A stretch of DNA of 64,000 nt from Pseudonocardia sp. HH130629-09 (GCF_001294645.1 NZ_CP011868.1:2542001-2606000); one strand, 5' to 3'; counted from the stretch's first letter, positions 9,532 through 19,275 are shown. Notes: a model not told the origin generated them from the sequence alone. Numbers and translations: made by a program.

Positions 9532-9567
9532 CGGTGCGGCCGCCCCACGAGGGGGACGACCGCACCG
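9532..9567 (-). terminator. Hairpin downstream of yebC
   Basis: An outer 8-bp stem (CGGTGCGG at 9532-9539 with CCGCACCG at 9560-9567) encloses an inner CCCC/GGGG pair. It lies 18 bp after the yebC stop on the minus strand and before polA. There is no T-run, as is usual for terminators in very GC-rich actinobacteria. Confidence 0.55.
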
Positions 9568-9584
9568 GGACGGGACCGCGCCGC

Positions 9585-10334
9585 TCAGCCGACCTCGGCC
9601 ATGACCTCGTCGGAGACGTCGAAGTTGGCGTAGACGTTCTGGACCTCGTCGGAGTCCTCGAGGGCCTCGATCAGCTTGAAGACCTTCTTCGCGCCCTCTG
9701 CGTCCAACTCGACCTGCATCGACGGGACGAAGACCGCCTCGGCGGAGTCGTAGTCGATCCCGCTGCGCTGGAGCGCGGTGCGCACCGCGACGACGTCGGT
9801 CGGCTCCGACACGACCTCCCAGCTGTCGCCGAGGTCGTTCACCTCCTCGGCGCCGGCGTCGAGGACGGCCATCAGCACGTCGTCCTCGGACAGGTCGGCC
9901 TTCGGCAGCACCACGACGCCCTTGCGGTTGAACAGGTACGCCACCGACCCCGGGTCGGCCATGGTGCCGCCGTTGCGGGTCATCGCGGTCCGGACCTCGG
10001 TCGCCGCCCGGTTCCGGTTGTCGGACAGGCACTCGACCAGCACGGCGACCCCGTTCGGGCCGTAGCCCTCGTAGGTGATCGTCTGGTAGTCGGCGCCACC
10101 GGCGTCGGCACCCGAACCACGCTTGACCGCACGGTCGATGTTGTCGTTCGGGACCGAGCTCTTCTTCGCCTTCTGGATGGCGTCGTAGAGCGTCGGGTTG
10201 CCGTCGGGGTCACCGCCGCCGGTCCGGGCCGCGACCTCGATGTTCTTGATCAGCTTGGCGAACATCTTGCCGCGGCGGGCGTCGATCACGGCCTTCTTGT
10301 GCTTGGTCGTCGCCCACTTGGAGTGACCGCTCAT
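9585..10334 (-). CDS. yebC: YebC/PmpR family protein
   Basis: YebC/PmpR proteins were described as transcription regulators and more recently as ribosome-associated factors easing translation of proline-rich stretches; which role applies here cannot be read from sequence. The 249-residue protein starts with the family signature [14 protein letters not shown] and carries [42 protein letters not shown] and [14 protein letters not shown]. The strong N-terminal motif fixes the start at 10334. In the conserved order it sits between pdxT and ruvC; here it is separated from both by inserted genes. Confidence 0.95.
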   Translation of the reverse strand: MSGHSKWATTKHKKAVIDARRGKMFAKLIKNIEVAARTGGGDPDGNPTLYDAIQKAKKSSVPNDNIDRAVKRGSGADAGGADYQTITYEGYGPNGVAVLVECLSDNRNRAATEVRTAMTRNGGTMADPGSVAYLFNRKGVVVLPKADLSEDDVLMAVLDAGAEEVNDLGDSWEVVSEPTDVVAVRTALQRSGIDYDSAEAVFVPSMQVELDAEGAKKVFKLIEALEDSDEVQNVYANFDVSDEVMAEVG

Positions 10335-10570
10335 CGGCTCGTCTGCCCACCTCTCGTGCTCGCACCACGCACACGACGCGCGGTGAGGGGCAGGTCCGAC
10401 GCCCCGCAGCGCGAGCTGCGGTCGGGCCGACCTGCGGGAACCCGTCAATGCTACCGACGACGCGGCTCCGCGCCGGGTCGGGCCCGAGCAGACCCCGCCC
10501 CACGAGGACACATGCATGATCCGCTATGGTTCGCCACCGCGTCCCGTCGGGAACCCGGCGAGGACTACTC

Positions 10571-10585
10571 TGACAACCGTTGTCG
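10571..10585 (+). promoter_or_regulatory. Fur/Zur-like 7-1-7 operator before pacL-ctpC
   Basis: TGACAACCGTTGTCG contains the perfect inverted repeat GACAAC-C-GTTGTC (10572-10584) and fits the TGAnAA-n-TTnTC pattern of Fur-family boxes (Fur, Zur). It overlaps a possible -10 element TACTCT (10566-10571) and lies about 38 bp upstream of the pacL start. The metal pump downstream makes zinc- or iron-type regulation plausible. The regulator is an inference. Confidence 0.5.
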
Positions 10586-10622
10586 GCACCTGCACCGGGC
10601 GCCGGTCGCGAGAGGAGCGCAC

Positions 10623-10901
10623 GTGTTCGGAGCAGTGGCAGGCAAGGCCGTGGGGCTCGTCGTGAGCGGGCTGGCCGGCGCGGTCGCCTACGACGGCGTC
10701 AAGAAGGTCGCGCGCTCCGGCGCCGTCCGCGAGGCCGCCGTCTCGGTGACCACCTGGGGCCTCAAGGGCGCCCGCGCCGCGGAGACCGGCGCCGAGAAGG
10801 CCCGCCTGGCGACCGCCGACATCGTCTCCGAGGCCCGCGGCCGCATCGGCGAGGAGGCCCCCGCGCCGGGCAACGGGCACGGGCACGGCCACGAGCACTG
10901 A
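10623..10901 (+). CDS. PacL-like DUF1490 membrane protein, metal-pump partner
   Basis: In mycobacteria, PacL (DUF1490) proteins are small membrane chaperones that stabilise the partner P-type metal ATPase and bind metal through an acidic/His C-terminus. This 92-residue protein has one N-terminal membrane helix (AVGLVVSGLAGAVAYDGV), the conserved region VREAAVSVTTWGLKGARAAETGAEKARL, and a C-terminus GHGHGHEH that can bind metal. The GTG start at 10623 follows GAGAGGAGCG. It is 40 bp upstream of the ctpC-like ATPase on the same strand, the same pairing as PacL1-CtpC. Assignment to the family is firm; the metal is not known. Confidence 0.82.
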   Translation: MFGAVAGKAVGLVVSGLAGAVAYDGVKKVARSGAVREAAVSVTTWGLKGARAAETGAEKARLATADIVSEARGRIGEEAPAPGNGHGHGHEH

Positions 10902-10941
10902 TCCCGGTCCTCCGGGCACGACGAGCGAGACGAGCGAGACC

Positions 10942-13161
10942 GTGAGCACCGACACCGCCGGCCCGGAGGCCACCGTCCTCAGCGACGCCGCGGGCCGCGT
11001 CCGCTTCGCCGTCCCCGCGCTGCGCGGGCGGACGGCGCTGGCCGTGGCCGTCGAGGACGAGCTGGACCACGTCGGCGGGGTGCGCCAGGTGCACGCCTAC
11101 CCGCGCACCGGCAACGTCGTGGTCTGGTACCGCCCCGGCTGCCACCGTGTCGAGCTCGTCGAGGCCATCGGCAAGGGCCTGGGCGCCGAGCCGGAGGCCA
11201 CCGCGGCGCGCACACCGCGCTCGGCCGACCAGCACAGCGGCGAGCTGGCCCGGCTGGTCGTCGGTGGCGTCGCGCTCGCCGCACTGGGATTCCGCCGCTA
11301 CGCGCTCCGCCGCCCGCCGCTGCTGGGCCCCGCCAGCCGCACCGTCGCCACCGGCGTCACGATCTTCACCGGCTACCCGTTCCTGCGCGGTGCGCTGCGC
11401 GCGCTCGCCGGCGGGAAGGGCGCGGGCACCGACGCGCTGGTGTCCGCGGCGACCGTCGCGAGCCTGGTGCTGCGCGAGAACGTCGTCGCGCTGACCGTGC
11501 TGTGGCTGCTCAACATCGGCGAGTACCTCCAGGACCTGACGCTGCGCCGCTCCCGGCGCGCCATCTCCGAGCTGCTCACCGGTGCCACCACCCGCACCTG
11601 GACCCGCACGCTCGCCCCCGACGGCAGCACCGTCGAGGTCGAGGTCGACATCGAGGACCTGTCCGTGGGCGACGAGGTCGTGGTGCACGAGCGGATCGTG
11701 CTGCCCGTCGACGGCGAGGTCGTCGAGGGCGAGGGCGTCGCCGACCAGGCCGCGATCACCGGCGAGCAGCTGCCGGTCTCCGTCGCCCCCGGCGACACCC
11801 TGCACGCCGGGTCGGTGCTGCTGCGCGGACGGATCGTGGTCCGGGCGACGGCCGTCGGCCAGGACACCGCGATCGGCCGGATCATCGACCGGGTCGAGCA
11901 GGACCAGGGCGACCGGGCCCCGATCCAGACCGTCGGCGAGAACTTCTCCCGCCGGTTCGTGCCGGCGTCGTTCCTGCTCTCGGCACTGACCCTGATCGCC
12001 ACCCGCGACGTGCGGCGCGCGATGACGATGCTGCTCATCGCCTGCCCGTGCGCGGTCGGCCTGTCCACCCCGACCGCGATCTCCGCGGCGATCGGCAACG
12101 GCGCGCGGCGCGGCATCCTCATCAAGGGCGGCGCGCACCTCGAGGCGGCCGGGCGGGTCGACGCGGTCGTGTTCGACAAGACCGGCACCCTGACCCAGGG
12201 CCGCCCGATCGTCACCAACGTCATCTCCTTCCACGACGACTGGTCGCCCGAGCAGGTCCTCGCCCACGCCGCGTCGTCGGAGATCCACTCCCGGCACCCC
12301 CTGGCCCAGGCGGTCATCCGCTCCACCGAGGAGCGGCGGATCGAGATCCCGCCGCACGAGGAGTGCGAGGTCCTGCTCGGCCAGGGCATGCGGGTCCAGG
12401 CCGACGGCCGGGTGCTGCTCATCGGGTCGCGCGACCTGCTCCGCGCGCAGGGCGTCACGGTGCCGCGCAAGGCCGCGGACTGGGTGCGACGGCTGCAGAA
12501 GGCCTCGGAGACCCCGCTGCTGCTGGCCGTCGACGGCACGCTGGTCGGGCTGGTCTCGCTGCGCGACACCGTGCGTGCCGAGGCCCGCGACGTGCTGGAG
12601 CGGCTGCGCGCCGACGGCGTCACCCGGATCGTCATGCTCACCGGCGACCACCCGCAGACCGCAAAGGCCGTCGCCGAGGAGCTCGGCATCACCGAGTACC
12701 GGTCCGAGGTCATGCCCGAGCAGAAGCAGGACGTCGTGCGGGCGCTGCAGGAGCAGGGCCACACCGTCGCGATGATCGGCGACGGCACGAACGACGCCCC
12801 GGCACTCGCGCTGGCCGACATCGGGATCGCGATGGGCGTGGCCGGGACCGACGTCGCGGTGGAGACCGCCGACGTGGCCCTCGCCGCGGACGACCTCGGC
12901 GCGCTGCTGGACCTGCGTGACCTGGGACGGCGCTCGATCACCCTGATCCGGCAGAACTACGGCATGTCGATCGCGGTGAACGCGGCGGGGCTGCTGGTCT
13001 CCGCGGGCGGCGCGATGTCACCCGTGGTCGCGGCGATCCTGCACAACGCCTCCAGCGTCGCGGTCGTCGCGAACAGCTCCCGACTGATCCGCTACCGGCT
13101 CCCGGCCGCCGCACCGGCCACGGTCGTCGACGGCGAGGTCGTGCGGGCGGACGCGCGGTAG
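10942..13161 (+). CDS. P1B-type metal-transporting ATPase, CtpC-like
   Basis: This membrane pump exports a transition metal using ATP. The 739-residue protein has an N-terminal HMA-like fold without the CxxC motif, followed by membrane helices, the actuator motif AAITGEQLPVS, the ion-site ACPCAVGLSTP in a transmembrane helix, phosphorylation motif DKTGTLT (about residue 411), HP locus motif HSRHPLAQA, MLTGDHPQTAK and GDGTNDAPALALADIG. The last helices contain ILHNASSVAVVANSSRLIRY, as in CtpC-type zinc/manganese exporters. It follows the PacL-like gene and probably shares its promoter and Fur/Zur-like operator. Its last 70 bp overlap a convergent gene. The exact metal is inferred only from the CtpC resemblance. 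Confidence 0.88.
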   Translation: MSTDTAGPEATVLSDAAGRVRFAVPALRGRTALAVAVEDELDHVGGVRQVHAYPRTGNVVVWYRPGCHRVELVEAIGKGLGAEPEATAARTPRSADQHSGELARLVVGGVALAALGFRRYALRRPPLLGPASRTVATGVTIFTGYPFLRGALRALAGGKGAGTDALVSAATVASLVLRENVVALTVLWLLNIGEYLQDLTLRRSRRAISELLTGATTRTWTRTLAPDGSTVEVEVDIEDLSVGDEVVVHERIVLPVDGEVVEGEGVADQAAITGEQLPVSVAPGDTLHAGSVLLRGRIVVRATAVGQDTAIGRIIDRVEQDQGDRAPIQTVGENFSRRFVPASFLLSALTLIATRDVRRAMTMLLIACPCAVGLSTPTAISAAIGNGARRGILIKGGAHLEAAGRVDAVVFDKTGTLTQGRPIVTNVISFHDDWSPEQVLAHAASSEIHSRHPLAQAVIRSTEERRIEIPPHEECEVLLGQGMRVQADGRVLLIGSRDLLRAQGVTVPRKAADWVRRLQKASETPLLLAVDGTLVGLVSLRDTVRAEARDVLERLRADGVTRIVMLTGDHPQTAKAVAEELGITEYRSEVMPEQKQDVVRALQEQGHTVAMIGDGTNDAPALALADIGIAMGVAGTDVAVETADVALAADDLGALLDLRDLGRRSITLIRQNYGMSIAVNAAGLLVSAGGAMSPVVAAILHNASSVAVVANSSRLIRYRLPAAAPATVVDGEVVRADAR

Positions 13162-13595
13162 AAGGTCCGCGCGGCCGGGTGGAACAGCAGTACGACGGCG
13201 GCGAGCAGCTCCGCCACGTGCAGCGCGCGCAGCGCGGCGGCGGCCAGCTCGGGGCCGGTCGCGGTCGCCAGGAACAGCCCGACCGATCCCCCGCCCGCCA
13301 GCGCCCGCAGCGGCCCCACCACCAGTGACGCCGTGCCGAGCACCCCCAGGACGCCCACGACGGTCCAGCGGTGCACGTCGTGCCCGGAGAGCAGCTGCAC
13401 GACCAGCACGCCCAGCACCAGGTAGATCCCGCCGCGCGCGAGGATCTCCACGACCGAGGGCGGCACCGGGCCCGCCAGCCGGACCAGGGTCTCGGCGAAC
13501 CCGGCCAGGATCGCGCCGAGCCACAGCGCCACGCTCAGCCCCACCGCGGACGGCAGGGCCGGGCGCGACCCGGTGGGCGCGACGGTGCTGGTCAT
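13092..13595 (-). CDS. Hypothetical four-helix membrane protein
   Basis: The 167-residue protein has four predicted membrane segments (around VGLSVALWLGAILAGFAETL, ILARGGIYLVLGVLVVQLL, WTVVGVLGVLGTASLVVGPL and VAELLAAVVLLF), with a His between helices 2 and 3 and a basic C-terminus. I do not recognise a named family. It converges on the metal ATPase gene and its last 70 bp overlap the ATPase 3' end in the opposite direction, so the final ~23 residues may not be under their own constraint. The ATG at 13595 places the first helix at the usual distance. Confidence 0.6.
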   Translation of the reverse strand: MTSTVAPTGSRPALPSAVGLSVALWLGAILAGFAETLVRLAGPVPPSVVEILARGGIYLVLGVLVVQLLSGHDVHRWTVVGVLGVLGTASLVVGPLRALAGGGSVGLFLATATGPELAAAALRALHVAELLAAVVLLFHPAARTFYRASARTTSPSTTVAGAAAGSR

Positions 13596-13690
13596 GACCC
13601 CATGCTCCCCGCAGCGGGCCGATCGGCCCACACGGCGCTCCCCCGGGTGCACCGGGGGCAACCCCCACCCCGGGTGCCTGGTGACAGAAC

Positions 13691-14644
13691 CTGTTCGGTG
13701 ATGTCGGCGGGACCGAGACCCCGCCCGGCCACGTCGACGACGAGCTGCTCGACGAGTTCCCGCGCCCCTGGTTCAGCTCGCCCACCCCGGTCCACATCCT
13801 CTCGCTCAGCGCGGGAGCGCTCGTCCGGGTGTACGAGTCACCGTCGATCGCGAAGGTCCTGTCCACCACCGGCCGCCTCGTCGACCGCGCCGACAAGCGG
13901 CTCACCGAGACCGGGGCCTGGCTGACCCAGGCGATGCTGCCCGGCAACCTGCGCCGCGGGCGGCCCGGCTACGTCGCGACCCTGAACGTCCGCATGCTGC
14001 ACGCCCACATGCGCCGGCTCGCACTCGACCGCGGGTACGACACAGCACCGCCGACGGCGTCCCCATCGACCAGGTGGACCTCGGGCGGACCTGGATGGAC
14101 TTCACCCTGACCTCCTTCGTCACGGAGGAACGGTTCGGGTTCGACCTCACCGGACGCGAGCTCGACGGCCTCTGCCTACTGGTGGTACATCGGACACCTG
14201 CTCGGGATCGATGCCCGGCTCGTCGAGGGGATCACCGGCCACGACGCGGCCCGCCGGATCGACGACGTCCTGCAGACCGTCACCGGGCCCGTGTCCGACG
14301 ACTCCGCGCGTCTCGCCGCCTCGACCCTCGACTCGATCTCGGTGCTGCTCCGGGGCCTGCTCGGAGTCCCGCCGCGGCTGTCCCGGCCCGCCCTCGACGC
14401 GATCACCCGCCGCATCCACGGCCCGGCGATGAGCCAGGACCTGCAGATCCGGCACGCTCCGGTCGCCGACGCCCTGCTGACCCCCGCCGTCGCCGGGTTC
14501 CGCCGTGCCCGGACCGTGCGCCGACGCTCCCCCGAGCGGTGGCACGCGGGCATCGACTCCGCCGTGGCCGCGGAACGCCGGCGGACCGCCGAACCCGACG
14601 AGCCCACCGCCTACCAGCGCGGCGCCACCGGCTCGACCGACTGA
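13691..14644 (+). pseudogene. Broken MpaB-type oxygenase (DUF2236)
   Basis: DUF2236 proteins are haem-dependent oxygenases related to latex-clearing protein and MpaB. Homologous text runs across the region but in switching frames: LSLSAGALVRVY, GRLVDRADKRLTETGAWL and VRMLHAHMRRLALDRGYD in one frame up to about 14050; then DGVPIDQVDLGRTWMDF in a second frame to about 14170; then YWWYIGHLLGID to the stop at 14644 in the first frame. The two shifts compensate. The N-terminal ~80 residues and a start codon are missing: an in-frame stop occurs at 13682. The conserved His of LHAH is still present. It is most likely a decayed gene. Confidence 0.85.
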
Positions 14645-14695
14645 CCCGCCGCGGCGCCACCCGGTGGTGGCCGCGCCGAATCACCCCGCGGCGAA

Positions 14696-15325
14696 TCACC
14701 CGGTGGCGGCCCGCACCATGTCGACGAACAGTGCGTGCACCCGCCGGTCCCCGGTCAGCTCCGGGTGGAACGAGGTGGCGAGCACCGGACCCTGCCGCAC
14801 CGCGACCGCGCGCCCCGAGGCCTCGCCGGCGTCGGCACCGGTGCTGGTGACGGCGGGGACGGTGGCGAGCACCTCGACCTCGCCGCCGGTCTTCTCCACC
14901 CACGGGGCCCGGATGAACACCGCGTGCACCGGATCACCGGTGAGCCCGGTGAACTCCAGGTCGGTCTCGAAGGAGTCGACCTGCCGGCCGAACGCGTTGC
15001 GCCGCACGACGACGTCGAGCCCGCCGAGCTGGTGCTGGTCGGGCCGCCCGTCCAGGATCTCCTCGGCCAGCAGGATCATGCCGGCGCACGAGCCGTAGGC
15101 GGGCAGTCCCTCGCGCAGCCGGGCACGCAGCGGCGCCAGCAGCTCGAAGGTGTCGAGCAGCTTCGACATGGTCGTCGACTCGCCACCGGGCAGGACGATG
15201 CCGTCCACCGCGGCCAGCTCGGACGCACGGCGGACCGGCACGGCCTCGGCACCCGTCCCGGTCAGCGCCGCCACGTGCTCGCGGACGTTGCCCTGCAGGG
15301 CCAGCACACCGATCCTCACCGCCAT
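14696..15325 (-). CDS. pdxT: Pyridoxal 5'-phosphate synthase glutaminase subunit PdxT
   Basis: PdxT releases ammonia from glutamine and passes it to PdxS for vitamin B6 (PLP) synthesis. The 209-residue class I amidotransferase shows LPGGEST (oxyanion/substrate loop), [10 protein letters not shown] with nucleophile Cys80, and SFHPEL with the catalytic His-Glu pair near the C-terminus. The ATG at 15325 gives the canonical [17 protein letters not shown] start. In most actinobacteria it directly follows pdxS; here pdxS is about 13.5 kb away at 28.9 kb, so the complex subunits cannot share one transcript. Confidence 0.97.
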   Translation of the reverse strand: MAVRIGVLALQGNVREHVAALTGTGAEAVPVRRASELAAVDGIVLPGGESTTMSKLLDTFELLAPLRARLREGLPAYGSCAGMILLAEEILDGRPDQHQLGGLDVVVRRNAFGRQVDSFETDLEFTGLTGDPVHAVFIRAPWVEKTGGEVEVLATVPAVTSTGADAGEASGRAVAVRQGPVLATSFHPELTGDRRVHALFVDMVRAATG

Positions 15326-15472
15326 GCCGACCAGCGTAGACCCGCCCGACCTGCGGCAACCGCCCGTCCGGGGTGAGCCGCGGCACCGCACGGCGACCTC
15401 CCCGTCGAACGCGGCCCGGCGTCCGCGCCGGTGCCCGCGCCGTCCGGGGTGGGCGCCCGCCGGTGGGCCGGG

Positions 15473-16879
15473 TCAGCCCGCCTCGACCTCGCCGCGCTTG
15501 GCCTGCTTCGTAGCGGCGTTGCGGAGCGCCTCGGCGACGGCCGGGGCCACGCTCTGGTCGAACACGCTCGGCACGATGAACGACGGGTTCGGCTCGGCGA
15601 CGACGTCGGCGATCGCCGCGGAGGCGGCGAGCATCATCTCGTCGGTGATGTCGTGGGCCTGCGCGTCGAGCAGGCCGCGGAACACGCCGGGGAAGGCGAG
15701 CACGTTGTTGATCTGGTTCGGGTAGTCCGACCGCCCGGTCGCGACGACGGCGGCGTGGCGCATCGCCAGCGTCGGGTCGACCTCGGGGTCCGGGTTGGCC
15801 AGCGCGAACACGATCGCGTCGTCGTTCATCGACCGCAGCTCGGTCTCGCCGAACAGGTTCGGCGCGCTGACCCCGATGAAGACGTCGGCCCCGACGAGCG
15901 CGTCGGCCAGCGTGCCCTGCTTGCCGTCCTTGTTGGTCTGCGCGGCGATCGAGGCGAGGTTGTCGTCCATCCCCTCGCGTCCGGTGTGGACGATGCCGTC
16001 CACGTCGACGGCGACGACGTCGGCGGTCTCCTCCGACCCGAGCAGCCGGATGATCGCCGAGCCGGCCGCACCGACCCCGCAGACGACCACGCTGACGTCG
16101 GAGAACTTCTTGCCGACCACGCGCAGCGCGTTGCGCAGCGCGCCGAGGACGACGACGGCGGTGCCGTGCTGGTCGTCGTGGAAGACCGGGATGTCCAGCA
16201 GCTCGCGCAGCCGGCGCTCGATCTCGAAGCAGCGCGGGGCCGCGATGTCCTCCAGGTTGATGCCGCCGTAGCCCGGCGCGATCAGCTGGACGGTGCGGAT
16301 GATCTCCTCGGTGTCCTGGGTGTCGAGGCAGACCGGCCACGCGTCGACGTTGGCGAACTGCTTGAACAGCGCCGCCTTGCCCTCCATGACCGGCATCGCC
16401 GCGGCGGCGCCGATGTTGCCCAGGCCGAGCACCGCGGACCCGTCGGTGACGACGGCGACGGTGTTGCGCTTGATCGTCAGACGGCGGGCGTCGGACGGGT
16501 TCTCCGCGATCGCCATCGACACCCGCGCGACGCCCGGGGTGTAGGCGCGCGACAGGTCGTCACGGGTACGGAGGTTCACCTTGGAGCGGACCTCGATCTT
16601 GCCGCCGAGGTGGAGCAGGAAGGTCCGGTCCGAGACCTTGCGGACCGAGAAGCCCTCGAGCTGCTCGATGGCGGCCTTGATCTCCTCGACGTGCTCGGTG
16701 TTGCGGGCGTTGACCGAGATGTCGACGACGAGACTCTCGGTGCGCGCCTCGACGACGTCGAAGGCGGTGACGACGCCGCCGACCTGGCCGACGGCGGCGG
16801 TGAGGTCACCGGCCGAGGTCGGGTGGGCGGGGGCGTCGACGCGTGCGGTGATGGCGTAACCGGGACCGGGAATGGACAC
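15473..16879 (-). CDS. NAD-dependent malic enzyme with N-terminal ACT domain
   Basis: Malic enzyme oxidatively decarboxylates malate to pyruvate. The 468-residue protein begins with an ACT-type regulatory domain (about residues 1-85; [33 protein letters not shown]), suggesting amino-acid or small-ligand control. The catalytic part has [25 protein letters not shown], the metal-binding [11 protein letters not shown] and a Rossmann fold with [11 protein letters not shown]. The aspartate after the Rossmann strand (VAVDVDG) favours NAD over NADP. The GTG at 16879 was chosen as the best fit to the ACT domain. It follows a 61-bp gap from the DUF4032 gene. Confidence 0.9.
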   Translation of the reverse strand: MSIPGPGYAITARVDAPAHPTSAGDLTAAVGQVGGVVTAFDVVEARTESLVVDISVNARNTEHVEEIKAAIEQLEGFSVRKVSDRTFLLHLGGKIEVRSKVNLRTRDDLSRAYTPGVARVSMAIAENPSDARRLTIKRNTVAVVTDGSAVLGLGNIGAAAAMPVMEGKAALFKQFANVDAWPVCLDTQDTEEIIRTVQLIAPGYGGINLEDIAAPRCFEIERRLRELLDIPVFHDDQHGTAVVVLGALRNALRVVGKKFSDVSVVVCGVGAAGSAIIRLLGSEETADVVAVDVDGIVHTGREGMDDNLASIAAQTNKDGKQGTLADALVGADVFIGVSAPNLFGETELRSMNDDAIVFALANPDPEVDPTLAMRHAAVVATGRSDYPNQINNVLAFPGVFRGLLDAQAHDITDEMMLAASAAIADVVAEPNPSFIVPSVFDQSVAPAVAEALRNAATKQAKRGEVEAG

Positions 16880-16940
16880 GGCCCCGAACAGTACCGCCAG
16901 GCGTGTGGTTACCGGGGCGTCAACGATGTGACGACGCACG

Positions 16941-18215
16941 TCACCGGTCGTCGGACTCCTCCGCGGGGATCCGCGGCAGCGGCCCGGTGGGCGCGTCGGC
17001 GACGGCCATCTTCGCTGCCGAGTCGGTCGGGGCGCGGGTCCCGAGCGCCGCCAGCGCCGCCTCGTTGCCGACGTCGGCACCGGCCCGTTCGGACAGCAGC
17101 CAGCGCACCTCCAGCAGGTCGCAGTAGGCCTGCACCGGATCCCCGGCACCGCCGAGCGCAGCGTGCGCGCGGGCCGAGCCGGGCTCGAGGCAGTGGTCGA
17201 TCCAGCTGCGTGCGGCCGCGCGGTCCGAGACCGGCTGACCGGTGCGCCGCTGCATCCAGTCGCGGTGCGCGTTGAGGTCGCCGAGCAGGATCCGGGCCTG
17301 GCCCTCCCCCACCTCGACGCCGGTCAGCCTGCGCAGCGTCGCGGAGTGGTAGTTCCGGTCACCGACGGCGATGTGCAGCCGGGACCGGCCGTCGCCGACC
17401 GGCAGCAGGGAGACCTCGTCCACGGCGAAGCCCAGGTCGTTGAGCTCACGGATGGCACCCTCGACGCGGTAGCGGTCGCCGAAGGCGAAGACCGGCGAGG
17501 CGTGCAGGGCGTCCCACAGCTCCCGGTAGCGCTCGGGCAGCGCGGTGGCCTCGTCGATCAGCTGCGGGATCATCCCCGGCGGCCGCTCCAGCGAGGTCGC
17601 GAGGTCGATCATCCCGGCGGCGACGTTCTCGACCAGGATCGTCACGTCGTGCTCGCGCTGACCGTCGGACAGGCCGTCCGGGTGCACCTCGCCGGTCTCG
17701 GCGTCGACGAGGAAGGCCTGCAGGGTCTGCCCGTCGCGGGTGAACAGGGTGTTGTTCAGCGAGCAGTCGCCCCAGAACACGCCGTGCCGGTGCAGCTCGA
17801 CCAGCAGCGAGATCATCGCGTCGAACAGCCGGGCACGGTGCCGCGGCCGGTTCGGAGGGAGCCGCAGGAACAGCCTGCGGTACTGCCAGGACCCGCTCAG
17901 GTACCGGGTCACCAGGATCGCGGTCTCGTGCGCCGGCTGGTTCACCAGCCCGGCCGGGCGGACCGCGGGCAGACACTGGTGCTCGAGCCGGCGCAGCACG
18001 TCGTACTCGCGACGGGCGATCCGCTCGGGCATGTCCTTGAGCGCCCACAGTGCACCGTCGGCCTCGACGAACCGGACGAGGTGCCGGCTGGGACCGACCT
18101 CCATGTCGCGCAACGGGACCCGCGTCTCGTCCCAGTCCTCCAGCGGCTCGTTCCACGGCAGGGCGATCAGCTCCGGGCCGGGTGCCCGCAGCACGAGCTC
18201 CGGTGAGGTGTCCAT
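16941..18215 (-). CDS. DUF4032 domain protein, kinase-like fold
   Basis: The N-terminal half of this 424-residue protein resembles lipopolysaccharide-kinase/RIO-like folds: ALKDMPERIARREYDVLRRLE includes a candidate ATP-binding Lys and Glu, and HRHGVFWGDCSLNNTLF plus FLVDAETGEVH match catalytic-loop and metal-loop patterns (D..NN and D.E). The C-terminal half (about residues 210-370) is the DUF4032 domain. The start ATG abuts the lacI stop codon without a gap, so the two are translationally coupled. It sits opposite the sugar ABC operon and probably belongs to the same regulatory unit. The substrate is unknown; a carbohydrate-related role is inferred from context only. Confidence 0.75.
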   Translation of the reverse strand: MDTSPELVLRAPGPELIALPWNEPLEDWDETRVPLRDMEVGPSRHLVRFVEADGALWALKDMPERIARREYDVLRRLEHQCLPAVRPAGLVNQPAHETAILVTRYLSGSWQYRRLFLRLPPNRPRHRARLFDAMISLLVELHRHGVFWGDCSLNNTLFTRDGQTLQAFLVDAETGEVHPDGLSDGQREHDVTILVENVAAGMIDLATSLERPPGMIPQLIDEATALPERYRELWDALHASPVFAFGDRYRVEGAIRELNDLGFAVDEVSLLPVGDGRSRLHIAVGDRNYHSATLRRLTGVEVGEGQARILLGDLNAHRDWMQRRTGQPVSDRAAARSWIDHCLEPGSARAHAALGGAGDPVQAYCDLLEVRWLLSERAGADVGNEAALAALGTRAPTDSAAKMAVADAPTGPLPRIPAEESDDR

Positions 18216-19241
18216 TCAGGACACCCCCCGGGCGCCGCGGGCCGGTGGGGCGGTGGAGCCGCGGATGACCAGCCGGGTCGGCAGGGTGGCGAGCGGGTCG
18301 ACCGGCTCGCCGGCCAGCGTCGCCAGCGCCATCCGGGCCGCGACGGCGCCCTGCTCGGCCGCCGGCTGGGCCACGGTGGACAGATCGGTCAGCGCGGCCA
18401 GGGGGTGGTCGTCGATGCCGATGACCGACACGTCGCCGGGCACGGCGAGCCCGGCCCGACGCAACGTCCCGACGGCGCCGAGGGCGACCTCGTCGGTGTG
18501 GGCGTAGACCGCGGTCGGGGGGTCGGACAGTCCGAGCAGCTCGCCCATCGCGCGCGCCCCGCCCTCCGGGCTCCACGGCACGCGGACCGTCAGCGCGGGG
18601 TCGTACCCGACGCCTGCGTCGGCGAGCGCTGCCCGGTAGGCGGCGGCCCGTCCCGCGGGCTGGCCCGGGTCCAGCTCCGGGTCGGTGGTGACGATCATCC
18701 CGATCCTCCGGTGTCCGAGGTGGAGCAGGTGGTCGACGGCCTGGCGGCCGGCGACGCACTCGTCGATCGACACCGACGGGTGGTGCCCGATCCGGGTCCC
18801 CGCCGACACGATCCCGACACCGATTCGCTCCAGCCGGGCACGCTCGGCGTCGTCGACGCCGAACCCGAGCAGCACGACGGCGTCGGCGCGGCGCCGGGCG
18901 GGCAGCTCGGCGAAGAACGCGCGACGGGCCGCGGCGTCGCCGAGGTGGTACAGCAGCAGGTCGCGCCCGGCCTCGCGCAACACCTCGGACAGGCCCTCCA
19001 GTGCGGCCCCGAACCACCACCGGGACAGGTGCGGGACGACGACGGCGATCCGCCCCGTGGTGCCCCGCGCGAGCCCGGCGGCGTCCGGGCTGACCACGTA
19101 CTCCAGGGCGCGTGCGGCCTCCCACACCCGGGCACGGGTGGCGGCGGCGACGTGGGGGTGATCACTGAGCGCACGTGACGCGGTGGCCGGTGAGACCTTG
19201 GCCAGCCGGGCCACGTCCGCCAGGTTGACCGGCTCGGGCAC
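18216..19241 (-). CDS. LacI family transcriptional regulator
   Basis: A sugar-responsive repressor of 341 residues. The N-terminal helix-turn-helix reads VNLADVARLAKVSPATASRALS with the hinge helix ARALEYVVSPDAAGLARG, followed by a periplasmic-binding-protein-like effector domain (residues about 60-330; GIDDHPLAALTDLSTVAQP near its end). The GTG at 19241 is the only start placing the HTH at the N-terminus. Two LacI-type boxes lie in the 225-bp divergent region, one 20 bp before this start (autoregulation) and one in front of the ABC transporter genes. The inducer cannot be read from sequence. Confidence 0.93.
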   Translation of the reverse strand: MPEPVNLADVARLAKVSPATASRALSDHPHVAAATRARVWEAARALEYVVSPDAAGLARGTTGRIAVVVPHLSRWWFGAALEGLSEVLREAGRDLLLYHLGDAAARRAFFAELPARRRADAVVLLGFGVDDAERARLERIGVGIVSAGTRIGHHPSVSIDECVAGRQAVDHLLHLGHRRIGMIVTTDPELDPGQPAGRAAAYRAALADAGVGYDPALTVRVPWSPEGGARAMGELLGLSDPPTAVYAHTDEVALGAVGTLRRAGLAVPGDVSVIGIDDHPLAALTDLSTVAQPAAEQGAVAARMALATLAGEPVDPLATLPTRLVIRGSTAPPARGARGVS

Positions 19242-19261
19242 GACACATGTATGCCGAAAGC

Positions 19262-19275
19262 TGGAAGCGATTGCA
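19262..19275. promoter_or_regulatory. LacI-type operator O1 (regulator side)
   Basis: TGGAAGCGATTGCA matches the LacI-family pattern TGNAANCGNTTNCA at every fixed position. It is 20 bp upstream of the regulator GTG, suggesting autorepression and, with the second box, looping across the divergent region. Confidence 0.7.
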
